A stretch of DNA of 64,000 nt from Shewanella sp. OPT22 (GCF_004168585.1 NZ_PGVH01000018.1:15126-79125), one strand, 5' to 3'; positions 8,758 through 17,679 are shown, counted from the stretch's first letter. Numbers and translations are program-made. The notes: generated from the letters alone by a model not told the origin.

Positions 8758-10068
8758 ATGTCAGCACAATCGGTAAATTTAACTCGTCACTCAATGTTTA
8801 TGATGACAATTTTTATTGGTGGTTATTTTTTGCTCTACGGGATGAACGTAGTGCTGGCAAGAATATTAGGCCCAATGGATTATGGGAATTACAAAGTTGC
8901 AGAAGCGTTTTTCAAGCTTGGTGCAATAATCGCCATAATGGGGGGAGCGAACGCAGTTTCAAAATTCCTTGTGGAACAAATTAAACAAAGAGACGCTGAA
9001 AGGATTGGTAACTTTGTGCGTTTCTATTTTGTGCTCGCCTTGGTTGTTTCTGTGTTAATTTCAGGCTTCGTCTTTTGGGGAAATGAGGCTGATTTCAAGT
9101 TGTTTGATGGGAAAGGATATCATCCCGTTCTACTGGCAACATGGATTATTCCTATACTGGCCGCTTCAAGCCTTGTATGTGGTATTTTTCAAGTATCTAA
9201 GCGCTTGGATTTGGCGTTTATTGCGCCTCGAATTATAAATCCCATTTTAATTACGATCTTGTGCGTGAGCTATTATTATTTTTTTGGCAGTTTAAATGGA
9301 CAAATTGCCATTGGTGTTGCTCTCTTGGTTGAACTTTCAATTCTCATTTGGTTATTTTTTAAAAGCCGCTCATTGGGGTTAATGTCTTTCGGGAAACCAA
9401 AAGTTCAATCAAAGCCTGCCACTTGGTTAAAAGTGTCTATTCCCTTAATGATTGTGCTTGTAATGCAAACCATGATGCGTCAAATCGACATTTATATGAT
9501 CGAATATATGTCGGGTGAAATTGCGGTTGGGCACTTTGCCGCAGCTCAAACGATCATGATGGCCACAGGAACAGCAAGGGTTGCCGTCTACGCTCTTCTT
9601 ACCCCAATGGCCGTCAATGCAATTAAAGATGGCTATGCATCTATTGCAGCGCTCAATTGGAAGTTCATGAAGATCATGTTCATCTCTGTCATGTTAATCG
9701 GCGGTTTGACGGCCGTGTTTGGTCACCCCATTTTGGCGTTATTTGGGCATGATACTGAGCTGGCGTATCGAGCACTCATCTATTTGATTTTTGGAACTAT
9801 ACTGCATTCAATTTTGGGATTGCCGGCAGTTTGGCTTCAGTATTCAGGTCACGAAAAGACAGTCATGACTGTGCTCGTGCTTTCTATTGTTCTTAATGGG
9901 GGATTAAATGCGATTTTAATTCCAATTTTTGAAATCGAAGGCGCGGCCATTTCTACTTGTATTTCTTTAATCGTGTCTTCAGTCATTTTAACGATAAAAA
10001 TGTACACGTCTTTGAAAATACTGCCTTGGTCAGGTGTTGAAATTAAAGAGCGTGTGGTGACAAATTAA
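8758..10068 (+). CDS. Oligosaccharide flippase family membrane protein (Wzx/MATE-like)
   Basis: A 436-aa protein with about 12-14 hydrophobic helices and the N-terminal pattern of polysaccharide flippases (LLYGMNVVLARILGPMDYGN, then GANAVSKFLVEQI). Members of this superfamily flip lipid-linked sugars across the inner membrane. No sugar-transferase genes are adjacent, so the substrate cannot be assigned. The start lies directly behind a terminator-like hairpin. The 3' end overlaps the convergent Lys-rich gene by four bases. Confidence 0.85.
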   Translation: MSAQSVNLTRHSMFMMTIFIGGYFLLYGMNVVLARILGPMDYGNYKVAEAFFKLGAIIAIMGGANAVSKFLVEQIKQRDAERIGNFVRFYFVLALVVSVLISGFVFWGNEADFKLFDGKGYHPVLLATWIIPILAASSLVCGIFQVSKRLDLAFIAPRIINPILITILCVSYYYFFGSLNGQIAIGVALLVELSILIWLFFKSRSLGLMSFGKPKVQSKPATWLKVSIPLMIVLVMQTMMRQIDIYMIEYMSGEIAVGHFAAAQTIMMATGTARVAVYALLTPMAVNAIKDGYASIAALNWKFMKIMFISVMLIGGLTAVFGHPILALFGHDTELAYRALIYLIFGTILHSILGLPAVWLQYSGHEKTVMTVLVLSIVLNGGLNAILIPIFEIEGAAISTCISLIVSSVILTIKMYTSLKILPWSGVEIKERVVTN

Positions 10069-10463
10069 ACTGCAATTTGTCTCTGTTGGGCTTTTTCTGC
10101 GCATTTACATAAGCCTTGCTTGAGTGCAGGGCAGCCGCTACATGGCTTGCTTTTTAATGGCTGAGTTAAGTTAATGGTTGGAATGTGTTTGATCTTAGTA
10201 GCGGTAGCCTCTAAACCATATACAGCGTCGTTTTGGCTAATACTATGACCAATCAAGTTTTTGAGCTTTACTTTTACTTGGTTTTTAATTTTTTGCTTCG
10301 GATTTTGAATTAGTTCTTTTTTTAAAGATTTATATGTCTTTTTGGCGAGACGTTTCGCCTGCTTTTTTGCTTTTTTCTTGTCTGAAATATCAAGTTGAAT
10401 AACCGCTTTATTAGCTTGTTTTTTGCAAACTTTTTTTAGGTGTTTTTTCAACGTAGACATCAT
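10065..10463 (-). CDS. Lysine-rich hypothetical protein with a cysteine cluster
   Basis: Not recognised. It is 132 aa: the first about 80 residues are extremely basic (about a third Lys, with KKKAKKQAKRLAKKTYKSLKK) and the C-terminal part carries CSGCPALKQGLCKCA, four cysteines suited to a small metal site. The basic region suggests nucleic-acid binding; this is inference only. Either of two adjacent ATGs could be the start and neither has a clear ribosome-binding site. It is convergent with the flippase gene. Confidence 0.6.
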   Translation of the reverse strand: MMSTLKKHLKKVCKKQANKAVIQLDISDKKKAKKQAKRLAKKTYKSLKKELIQNPKQKIKNQVKVKLKNLIGHSISQNDAVYGLEATATKIKHIPTINLTQPLKSKPCSGCPALKQGLCKCAEKAQQRQIAV

Positions 10464-10572
10464 AAAACTCGAAGAACTTAATAAGTAAATTAAATTCTAA
10501 ATGAAAATCGTTTTCAGTCAATGTTTAATTGGTGATTTGAGAGACAAATCAATTTAATGAAGGGAAAGTAAA

Positions 10573-10596
10573 GAGCTTAATGTTTACATTAAGCTC
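10573..10596 (-). terminator. Hairpin downstream of the DUF3010 gene
   Basis: GAGCTTAATG and CATTAAGCTC form a perfect 10-bp stem with a TTTA loop, placed 11 bases after the stop of the minus-strand gene. The following minus-strand bases are T-rich (TTTACTTT) rather than a pure T run. Confidence 0.6.
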
Positions 10597-10607
10597 GAAA
10601 GGTAGGT

Positions 10608-11042
10608 TTACTTGCTGTAGATAGTCAATGTTTGATAAGCATAAGCCGCTTCAAATGCAGGTTTCTGGAATCTCTTTAGTTCCAATGCGTCAAAGTCTAC
10701 ATGCGGAGGATTACGTTTTAGCTGCTCTTTAATTGAAAGCGTTGAAATTAGCTCTACAGGTAAGCCTGAAAGTTGGATAGCTGCTTCTAATTTAAAGCCA
10801 GTAGCTGTACCCATATGCTTACCTTTTTGGTGACGTTCGATAATGACAACTTTATCGACGTGGTAATCTTCCATTAGTTTTTGGAAGGCAAACTGAAAAT
10901 CTACAATGCTTTCTTGTTCAGCTGATTTTGATACGCTAAACGAGCGCTTACGACATTCAGGCACTGTAAAGGTATCACCTTCAAAGCTCACCATTGTTAA
11001 GATGGCATCACCACCTGTTAATTCAATACCACAAACTTTCAT
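10608..11042 (-). CDS. DUF3010 family protein
   Basis: A 144-aa soluble protein matching my knowledge of DUF3010 (start MKVCGIELTGGDAIL, later VVIIERHQKGKHMGTATGFKLEAA), a family of unknown function in marine gammaproteobacteria. The regular strand pattern with an early acidic residue (GIELTGGD) and the Lys/Gly-rich middle loop is reminiscent of RNase H-like folds, but that is speculation. AGGA precedes the ATG. It starts eight bases after the helicase gene, so the two are probably one operon. Confidence 0.8.
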   Translation of the reverse strand: MKVCGIELTGGDAILTMVSFEGDTFTVPECRKRSFSVSKSAEQESIVDFQFAFQKLMEDYHVDKVVIIERHQKGKHMGTATGFKLEAAIQLSGLPVELISTLSIKEQLKRNPPHVDFDALELKRFQKPAFEAAYAYQTLTIYSK

Positions 11043-11050
11043 CTGTTTTC

Positions 11051-12430
11051 CTATTCGTCATCAGTGTCAATTGGCAGCATAGCGGCAGGTTTGCGGCGCA
11101 TAGGTGCATCACCAATATCAATTGCGTTATGGAAACGTTTATCACGCTTCTGTGCAGGCTTTGGGTTTTTCGCCATAGGCTTGCGTTTATTCTGTACTTT
11201 GTTTGTCTTAGCTGTCGGTTTCGACGTCTTTTTGGGTTTAGGTTTTAACCCTTTAAACTTACCTACGAAGCCTTCAATCGTTGTGAGTGTAAAGGTTTTA
11301 CGCAAGAACTTCTGAATGGCCATAAAACTATTCCAGTCTTTTGGGCCGACAAGTGAAACAGCGAGTCCTTTAGCGCCTGCTCGTCCAGTTCGACCAATCC
11401 GATGGACGTATTCTTCGCTCATCTTTGGTAAGTCAAAATTAATCACAAGTGAAACGTTTAATAAATCTAAACCACGAGAAGCAACATCGGTAGTCACTAA
11501 TATTTGTTGTTGACCTCGGCTAAATTCATCCATGATCCGGTTACGAGCACTCTGCATTAAGTTTCCACTCAATGCGACAGTATTAAATCCATCTTTTTCT
11601 AACTTATCTGCAAGGCGTTGAGTGTCGTTCCTCGTTGCAGTAAAGATAATAATTTGTTTTTGCTGCTCTTGTTTTAATATCTGTTCTAGTAAAGTTTCTT
11701 TATGATCTAAATGGTCACATAAATAAACCTTTTGCTCGATGTCTTTATGTTCTGAATAAGCAGCATCAACGACAATATGTTCTGGATTGTTCAGTAGCTC
11801 ATCGGCTAATTCATTAACTTCATCATGTTGAAGCGTAGCTGAGAACATCAGTGTTTGGCGGCGGCGGTGATCTGCAGCTTTATTTATCATCTTAAGTTGC
11901 GTAGCAAAGCCGAGATCTAACATTCGATCTGCCTCATCTAAAATGAGCATTTCTAACCCATTTAAGTATAAGTGGTTTTGCAGTAAATGGTCGGCAACTC
12001 GTCCAGGCGTTCCTACGATAAAATGTGGATCTTTCGCTAACGCTTTGGCTTGATCATTGAAGTTTTCGCCACCTAAGATACTCACCGCTTTGTATTGAGT
12101 GTTGGCCACAAGTAAACGAAGTTGGCTATATACTTGATTCGCAAGCTCTCGTGTCGGGAGTAAAATTAATACCCTAGGATCTTTTTTACTTAAAGCCCGA
12201 GTAGAAATAATGCGCTGCATTGCAGGCAATAGAAATGCCAGAGTTTTCCCCGAACCTGTTTTTGAAGACGCCATTAAATCACGCCCAGTAAGAGCAACAG
12301 GTATTGCTAATTCTTGAATCTCTGTAGCTTTATTAAAGCCCATATGATCAATGGATTGCTGTAGACGTTTATCTAAAGAAAGTTCGGTAAATTGCAATGG
12401 AAAACTCCGAGGGATAATAACGGCGGGCAT
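11051..12430 (-). CDS. DEAD-box ATP-dependent RNA helicase
   Basis: About 459 aa with the full motif set: SKTGSGKT (I), PTRELA (Ia), TPGR (Ib), DEAD (II), SAT (III), TDVASRGLD (V) and HRIGRTGRAG (VI), then a basic Lys/Pro-rich tail likely to bind RNA. Such helicases act in ribosome assembly and RNA decay. Three starts compete: TTG at 12445, ATG at 12430 (AAGG five bases upstream) and TTG at 12397, which has GGAG at seven bases and gives the usual family start (LQFTELSLDKRL). I list the ATG. A perfect 20-bp palindrome lies just upstream. It probably forms an operon with DUF3010. Confidence 0.92.
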   Translation of the reverse strand: MPAVIIPRSFPLQFTELSLDKRLQQSIDHMGFNKATEIQELAIPVALTGRDLMASSKTGSGKTLAFLLPAMQRIISTRALSKKDPRVLILLPTRELANQVYSQLRLLVANTQYKAVSILGGENFNDQAKALAKDPHFIVGTPGRVADHLLQNHLYLNGLEMLILDEADRMLDLGFATQLKMINKAADHRRRQTLMFSATLQHDEVNELADELLNNPEHIVVDAAYSEHKDIEQKVYLCDHLDHKETLLEQILKQEQQKQIIIFTATRNDTQRLADKLEKDGFNTVALSGNLMQSARNRIMDEFSRGQQQILVTTDVASRGLDLLNVSLVINFDLPKMSEEYVHRIGRTGRAGAKGLAVSLVGPKDWNSFMAIQKFLRKTFTLTTIEGFVGKFKGLKPKPKKTSKPTAKTNKVQNKRKPMAKNPKPAQKRDKRFHNAIDIGDAPMRRKPAAMLPIDTDDE

Positions 12431-12441
12431 TATACCTTTAA

Positions 12442-12461
12442 TCAACTGTAAATACAGTTGA
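12442..12461. promoter_or_regulatory. 20-bp palindrome upstream of the helicase gene
   Basis: TCAACTGTA and TACAGTTGA are perfect inverted 9-mers separated by AA, 11 bases before the helicase ATG. It could be an operator or a leader hairpin. It does not match a LexA box (the spacing between CTGT and ACAG is 4, not 8). Confidence 0.4.
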
Positions 12462-12613
12462 ATCAGTAAGTGTTTGAATGAGTTTGTGAAGCTAAGAATT
12501 GATTAATTGGGAATAAACTATAATTAAGGCTTACTAAGGTGATTACCTGATAACCACATTTTTGAAAAGTAACTAGAATTTATTTAAAACAAACAGTTAA
12601 TGTCGAGGAGAAT

Positions 12614-14332
12614 ATGAGCTCAGTACAAGCTAGAACTACTGGATCTGTGGCTACAGGAAATTCTTCTACCATTGATGGAAAGTTTGTCAATGCTGATGAG
12701 TTCGAACTTACCACAACCCAAAGAGGGAAAAAAACCACTAAGACCTACTCAGTTACAAAAGCTGAAAATGGGTTAGTAGTTGAAAAGCATATAAAGTTTT
12801 GGGGTAAAACGATAGGTAAATATAGAGTTTCTCCACGCTCAGCCTTGTTCAGAAGTGAAGGGAAAAAAGTTTATACAGCCATTGCAAAAAATTACTTAAA
12901 AGGTGATTTTAATAATTTAAATAATGATGGTGTAGAAGATCAAAATGCTGCCCAAGTTTGCAACATTAAACGACTGATGACAAAGTTTAATACACCTGCA
13001 GCAGTGATTGGTTTGGTCGCAGACTTGCCTCCTCAAGAAGGCGCTAAGCTTTTAGTTTGGTGCGCACAAAATCCCAATGAACTTCCTAAGCCGCTTTCAC
13101 AATCAGTTAAAAATAACCCAAGTAAATTTGTGTCAAGCTGTATTGAATGCGCTGTGAAGAATGGATATGGTTCTGGCAATAGCCCTTACAACTCAGAAGT
13201 AAACCCAGATGCTCAAGCGAAATACTCAGATCTAATGGCTGGGATTACTTACTATGATGATAATTTAGCTATCAATGCTCTCAATACGTTAAATTTAGGC
13301 AGTCCAGATATGAGAGGTTCAGTGAAGCATCTAGCAGGTGTTACATTTTCTGAGATTGCTCGTACTCATAAGTATGAAATTGGCTACACAACAATGTTAA
13401 GTAAACTTGGGCATTTAAACTCTAAAGAGGTAAGAAATAGTACAAGGGAGCACCCTGCTGTATTTTTAAAACTTCTTCCCGAACTGCAAGAGGTATCTTT
13501 GAACAATGAGAGTTTAAATAAGCTGTCACAAACTGCACGTGAGTCTTATGGAGAGTCACTCTCTCAGTACGGTAATGCATTGCTTGAACATAACCATACT
13601 GCTCAGCATCCTTATATTACAGATTCGTTATCATCCAGTAATGTTGATTTTAATTATCAAAACATGCTTCGATTATATGACTCATTTAACAGTGTCAATG
13701 ATAGCCAAAAAGTAGCATTTCATACTTCACTTTTGAAACATCCAAATATTCCTTCTACGTTAAAATATTTGAGCGCAATGGATAGTCGTAGAAATAATTT
13801 GGGCGAAAAAGATAAGCAGCAAGGAGTATATAGTGACTTCAAAGTTTTCGTGGGGGCACGAGAAACCGGGGATACTTTTTCTGCGGATAGGGAACGATTA
13901 CAAGCATTTGTTAATAGCCCTGACATTTCGCCTGAGCAGAAGACTCGGTGTTTTCGAGAACTCCCGTTAGGCATTGTTAGTCAAATAGCAGAAAACAAAA
14001 TGGGAGATTATTACGCTCATTGTGCAAATATCGCTAATGAAGTAGCAAATTTACGATTTATCAATGAGCAACAAAGACATTCTAATGGGCAGGTTCCAGC
14101 GGGTGAATTACAGCTTAGAGATAACAGACAGGCTGCCCCTCAAGTACAAACACAAGCCGTGAATCATGGCGTATTCAGCAATACACATGTACTTTATGAT
14201 ACGACAAATGTTAGACAACAATTAGAGGCAGCTTCCAGAGATATTAATCAATTTATGGGTGTTCTAATTCCTTCGCTTTCACGTAGAAACAGAGTAGATC
14301 ACCAGCACAGAGAAGGGTTTCGTGAACTTTAA
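12614..14332 (+). CDS. Hypothetical 572-aa protein, possible effector
   Basis: Not recognised. A strong GAGGAGA ribosome-binding site precedes the ATG. There is no signal peptide or membrane segment. Residues about 1-110 look like a beta-rich basic domain (GKKTTKTYSVTKAENG); the remainder is predicted mostly helical with Leu and Asn/Gln/Ser-rich stretches, similar in flavour to the giant proteins at 44-49 and 55-64 kb, and a Gln-rich patch occurs near residues 480-530. It is flanked by conserved genes on the opposite strand, which suggests an accessory insertion. Function unknown. Confidence 0.72.
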   Translation: MSSVQARTTGSVATGNSSTIDGKFVNADEFELTTTQRGKKTTKTYSVTKAENGLVVEKHIKFWGKTIGKYRVSPRSALFRSEGKKVYTAIAKNYLKGDFNNLNNDGVEDQNAAQVCNIKRLMTKFNTPAAVIGLVADLPPQEGAKLLVWCAQNPNELPKPLSQSVKNNPSKFVSSCIECAVKNGYGSGNSPYNSEVNPDAQAKYSDLMAGITYYDDNLAINALNTLNLGSPDMRGSVKHLAGVTFSEIARTHKYEIGYTTMLSKLGHLNSKEVRNSTREHPAVFLKLLPELQEVSLNNESLNKLSQTARESYGESLSQYGNALLEHNHTAQHPYITDSLSSSNVDFNYQNMLRLYDSFNSVNDSQKVAFHTSLLKHPNIPSTLKYLSAMDSRRNNLGEKDKQQGVYSDFKVFVGARETGDTFSADRERLQAFVNSPDISPEQKTRCFRELPLGIVSQIAENKMGDYYAHCANIANEVANLRFINEQQRHSNGQVPAGELQLRDNRQAAPQVQTQAVNHGVFSNTHVLYDTTNVRQQLEAASRDINQFMGVLIPSLSRRNRVDHQHREGFREL

Positions 14333-14336
14333 CGCA

Positions 14337-15335
14337 TCAAGATAGTTTAACTACCATCTTCCCTTTGTTTTTACCTTCAAATAACCCGATGAAAGCCTCT
14401 GGTGCTTTTTCTAAGCCTTCAAACACTGTTTGTTCAGCTTTAATTTTACCAGCAGCTAAATATTGACTCATTTCTTTCGCAAAGTCGCCATAGTGCGCCC
14501 AGTGATCAAATACAATAAACCCTTCAACACGTAACTTTTTCATGATGATTTGCGCAAGGTTACTTGGCCCCGGTGTTGGTGTGGTGTCGTTGTATTGTGC
14601 AATCATGCCGCAAACTGCAATACGACCGTAGTCCTTCATATTATTTAACGCTGCAAATAAGTGCTCACCGCCAACATTCTCAAAATATACATCGATACCT
14701 TCAGGGGCTGCATCTGCTAATGCCTGATTTAAATCACCGCAAGTCTTGTAGTTGATGACAGCATCTACACCTAGCGCTGTTAATGTTTCAGCTTTTTCAT
14801 CGCTTCCAACTGAACCAACTACTTTGGCTCCCATCATTTTACCCAGCTGACATACGATGCTACCTACTGCACCTGAGGCTGCAGATACAAATAAGGTTTC
14901 GCCTTCTTTCAATTTAGCAATTCGATTAAGCCCAACCCAAGCCGTCATGCCTGGCATTCCCATTACACCCAAGAAATGAGAATCATCAATAGGTGTTACT
15001 GGTAACGCCGTTAATCCTTCAGCTGATGAAACAAAATGGCTACGCCAGCCCAGCATGTGGCTCACTTTTGTGCCAACAGGTAACGCTGAGTTTTTTGATT
15101 CAATGATTTCACCAATTGCACCGCCTTCAAGAGCTTCACCAATTTGAAATGGGGCAATATAGCTTTTACGATCTATCATGCGGCCGCGCATGTACGGATC
15201 GACTGACATCCAAAGGTTTTTAACTAAAACTTCATTATCTTGTAGAGATGGTAATTTAACTGGGGTTAAATCAAAGTTATCTGAAGTTGGCATACCTTCT
15301 GGGCGTGATTTAAGAATAATTTGATGTGCTTTCAT
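14337..15335 (-). CDS. NADP-dependent oxidoreductase, zinc-free MDR family (CurA/leukotriene B4 dehydrogenase-like)
   Basis: A 332-aa medium-chain reductase. It has the family N-terminus (NLWMSVDPYMRGRM), the nucleotide loop AASGAVGSIVCQLGKMMGAK and the ENVGGEHLFAALNNMK segment; the zinc ligands of true alcohol dehydrogenases are absent. Relatives reduce activated double bonds of enones, quinones or curcumin with NADPH. It is divergent from an OhrR-like regulator, with repeated CTTTGTGCGC boxes between them, which suggests peroxide- or electrophile-responsive control. Confidence 0.88.
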   Translation of the reverse strand: MKAHQIILKSRPEGMPTSDNFDLTPVKLPSLQDNEVLVKNLWMSVDPYMRGRMIDRKSYIAPFQIGEALEGGAIGEIIESKNSALPVGTKVSHMLGWRSHFVSSAEGLTALPVTPIDDSHFLGVMGMPGMTAWVGLNRIAKLKEGETLFVSAASGAVGSIVCQLGKMMGAKVVGSVGSDEKAETLTALGVDAVINYKTCGDLNQALADAAPEGIDVYFENVGGEHLFAALNNMKDYGRIAVCGMIAQYNDTTPTPGPSNLAQIIMKKLRVEGFIVFDHWAHYGDFAKEMSQYLAAGKIKAEQTVFEGLEKAPEAFIGLFEGKNKGKMVVKLS

Positions 15336-15361
15336 GTTTCTTTATCTCTAAATTGAAATTA

Positions 15362-15433
15362 CTTTGTGCGCTAATTAATTGTGGTAAACTATACGCCCGA
15401 AAAAAATTAAAAACAAATGCTTTGTGCGCAAAG
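15362..15433. promoter_or_regulatory. Two CTTTGTGCGC boxes between the MDR and MarR/OhrR genes
   Basis: CTTTGTGCGC occurs at 15362-15371 and again at 15420-15429. The second copy extends to CTTTGTGCGCAAAG (15420-15433), a near-palindrome with CTTTG/CAAAG arms. One copy sits near each divergent start, as expected for operators of the adjacent MarR-type regulator. The repeats are seen directly; regulator binding is inferred. Confidence 0.5.
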
Positions 15434-15450
15434 TATTTTAAAAGTGTGAT

Positions 15451-15885
15451 ATGAATTTAAAAGAACAGCCTCAACTCTCTGATAATGTGTGTTTTGCTAT
15501 TTATTCTGCAAACAATGCGATTATTAGAGCTTATAAACCATTGCTTGAAGAGTATGACTTAACTTTTCCTCAATATTTAGTAATGCAAGCATTGTGGTGT
15601 GAGGACGGTGTGAGTTTAACAAGACTATCGGAGCAAACAGGGCTGGATCTCGGTACGCTAACCCCGATAGTAAAAAGGCTCGAATTGAAATCGCTGCTTA
15701 GTCGTGAAAAAGACAGCCAAGATGAGCGTAAGAAAGTGATCAAGTTATCCGTTTCAGGTAAAGAGATTCGAGAGCGCGCTTTGGCATTAAAAAGCACATT
15801 ACTTAGTAAAGTGAATTTATCAAATAATGAGTTAGATGCATTAAGAGGTAATTGTTTACAAATAGTACAAGAGTTATCTAGCTAG
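15451..15885 (+). CDS. MarR family regulator, OhrR-like organic peroxide sensor
   Basis: A 144-aa winged-helix repressor. The N-terminus NVCFAIYSANNAIIRAYKPL carries the reactive cysteine (Cys14) in the context typical of OhrR, and YDLTFPQYLVMQALW follows. A C-terminal cysteine (Cys135) could form the disulfide used by two-Cys OhrR proteins. The recognition region LGTLTPIVKRLELKSLLSR and wing DERKKVIKLS are conserved. It is divergent from the MDR gene rather than from an ohr gene, which is less usual. The last 12 bases overlap the convergent gene. Confidence 0.85.
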   Translation: MNLKEQPQLSDNVCFAIYSANNAIIRAYKPLLEEYDLTFPQYLVMQALWCEDGVSLTRLSEQTGLDLGTLTPIVKRLELKSLLSREKDSQDERKKVIKLSVSGKEIRERALALKSTLLSKVNLSNNELDALRGNCLQIVQELSS

Positions 15886-16836
15886 GCTTTGGCTAATATA
15901 AGATACCTGAGCGTTAATCACTTTATATTTTCCATCACTCAATTCAAGCTCTAACTCAAATGAAAGATATTGTAAATTTTGACGGTCGGCTTTCATGGCT
16001 TCAATTTGTGCGCTTTGTTGCTCAGGAGTCGAAGCTAAATATATATCTAGGCTAGATTTTAGTTTTATCATTACAGCCCCATTATCTAGCTTTTTATGGT
16101 GATAGACCGTTACTGGTGAAGTAGGGCATGCAAAAGACAATTCGGGTTTCATTTCTTTTGCTACTTCAGCTAGTGTTCCTATGGTTCGTTGGTATATAAC
16201 TGGATAAATAAATCTGAACGGTTCACCAAAATAATGTTCTAGTTCATTTGTGTCGGTTGTTATTTTGTTGTCTACGAAGTGAAATGTTGATTTTCTACAA
16301 CCTCTTTTAAAGTCCATCTCGAAATCAGATTTTGTATTTGCATTAGCACGTTTTACATCATCATTAATTCTTTGAAGAATACTTTCTGGGTTAAGTTGAA
16401 TTTTATTAATCGTTAAGCCTGTTTGGTTTAAATAACATCCCAGCTGTGTTGGTGTGTTTATATAGCGATAGTCTTTTTTGTGATTGAAGAGAGTGCGGCG
16501 ATGCTCGTTATGCTCTTTTATAATATAAAAGGCTCTTAATCTATCTTCTGTTGCTAATAATTTAGTCTTGAATTCCTTGTCAGCAGATTTTATGTCTTTT
16601 GGTGCACTTCTTTGAAATAAACACATTCGAGTTGATGCATCATCTTCCTGATTAGATAATGGCAGTTCTGCTTGAGCAATGACATAATCTTTGAATACAT
16701 CAGGTGTTGTTGATGTTACCTCGCCAGAGTCTCTAGGGTGAATGTTATCAGGTACTGTCTCTGAGCCTCCAAAGGGAGTCTGAGTAAGTGGAACTTCTTG
16801 TAGAGCAATGCTAGTTGGCGTAGTCTTTCCAGTCAT
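15874..16836 (-). CDS. Hypothetical 320-aa protein
   Basis: Not recognised. The first about 60 residues are Pro/Thr/Ser-rich and probably disordered; the rest looks globular, alternating helices and strands with Cys and His scattered. No signal peptide or membrane helix. It lies 73 bases after the 207-aa gene on the same strand and could share its transcript. The end overlaps the MarR gene tail-to-tail by 12 bases. The composition (N/Q/T-rich, few Ala) resembles the other unknown proteins of the window. Confidence 0.65.
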   Translation of the reverse strand: MTGKTTPTSIALQEVPLTQTPFGGSETVPDNIHPRDSGEVTSTTPDVFKDYVIAQAELPLSNQEDDASTRMCLFQRSAPKDIKSADKEFKTKLLATEDRLRAFYIIKEHNEHRRTLFNHKKDYRYINTPTQLGCYLNQTGLTINKIQLNPESILQRINDDVKRANANTKSDFEMDFKRGCRKSTFHFVDNKITTDTNELEHYFGEPFRFIYPVIYQRTIGTLAEVAKEMKPELSFACPTSPVTVYHHKKLDNGAVMIKLKSSLDIYLASTPEQQSAQIEAMKADRQNLQYLSFELELELSDGKYKVINAQVSYISQSLAR

Positions 16837-16909
16837 ATCTGTTTATATTAAGTGAGCTTCTATAAGAATAGTTCAAGTGTCTTTTTTTTGAACACTGCTT
16901 TTAATTTAT

Positions 16910-17533
16910 TTAGCTCAGATCCATTTTATGTTCCGCTTGAAGGTTAAAACCTGTCTGTGGATCTGACCATGAGCGAATTGGTCTCGAATGGAATCGAAAT
17001 AAACCTCCTGTGTCTTCTTCAGAGCACATTCTTTTATATACGTAACCTTCATTGGCTTCTCCGAAGGCCTTTACTGCTTGTGTTTGAATTTCAGTATTTG
17101 GTTCCATGCAGCTTCTTGACCTTTTTCTCCCTGATTGTGTGGTTCCTTCAGCAGTAAATTCATTTGTTGAGCTTGTATTCATTGATTCATCAGTTACCCA
17201 ATCAGAATGACGATTTTGAAGCCAAAAATCAGTAGCTGATGATGAAGAAATAAGAGGGCTTCCATTTTCAGCTACTGTTGAATGGGCTGGAGAACGTTCA
17301 GTGTTTGGTGGGGATACGCTGAATGTTTTTTCTTGAAAATGAAACGCACTCATTTCAGAACTGAGTGAGTTCATTGTTGTTTGGAGTCGAGTTAAATTTT
17401 CGTTAAGCTGTTCAGTAGCCGCTGCACAATTAGGTGAGTTTGGGGGTCTAGTTGTTCCGCTTGGATTCGAAGGGTCAACACTACTGCATGGATTTGAATT
17501 CGGAATAGAAATCGGACTAGACTGAGGAAACAT
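16910..17533 (-). CDS. Hypothetical Ser/Thr/Pro/Asn-rich 207-aa protein
   Basis: Not recognised. A strong AGAGGAG sits seven bases before the ATG, supporting translation. The sequence is low in hydrophobic residues and rich in Ser, Pro, Thr and Asn (for example SPISIPNSNPCSSVDPSNPS), so it is probably largely disordered; a short basic stretch RKRSR lies near residue 137. Possibly co-transcribed with the 320-aa gene downstream. Confidence 0.6.
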   Translation of the reverse strand: MFPQSSPISIPNSNPCSSVDPSNPSGTTRPPNSPNCAAATEQLNENLTRLQTTMNSLSSEMSAFHFQEKTFSVSPPNTERSPAHSTVAENGSPLISSSSATDFWLQNRHSDWVTDESMNTSSTNEFTAEGTTQSGRKRSRSCMEPNTEIQTQAVKAFGEANEGYVYKRMCSEEDTGGLFRFHSRPIRSWSDPQTGFNLQAEHKMDLS

Positions 17534-17630
17534 AAGATTACTCCTCTTTCACAATGATAACTAATGAGAAATTAATTTTATCAAAAAGTACTTCCTATCC
17601 TAGTTAACCTTTTTTAATAACACATTAATA

Positions 17631-17666
17631 ACTTAATAAAAGGAGCATTAGCTCCTTTTATTAAGT
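17631..17666 (-). terminator. Terminator of the M28 peptidase gene
   Basis: A perfect 16-bp inverted repeat (17631-17646 and 17651-17666, core AAAAGGAGC/GCTCCTTTT) with a four-base ATTA loop lies 13 bases beyond the stop codon of the minus-strand peptidase gene. The AT-rich outer half supplies U-rich sequence on both strands. Confidence 0.8.
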
Positions 17667-17679
17667 TGTTGTAATTTAC

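Noticed and set aside
12442-12461. LexA (SOS) box upstream of the helicase
   Set aside because: The CTGT and ACAG halves are four bases apart; a LexA box needs eight.
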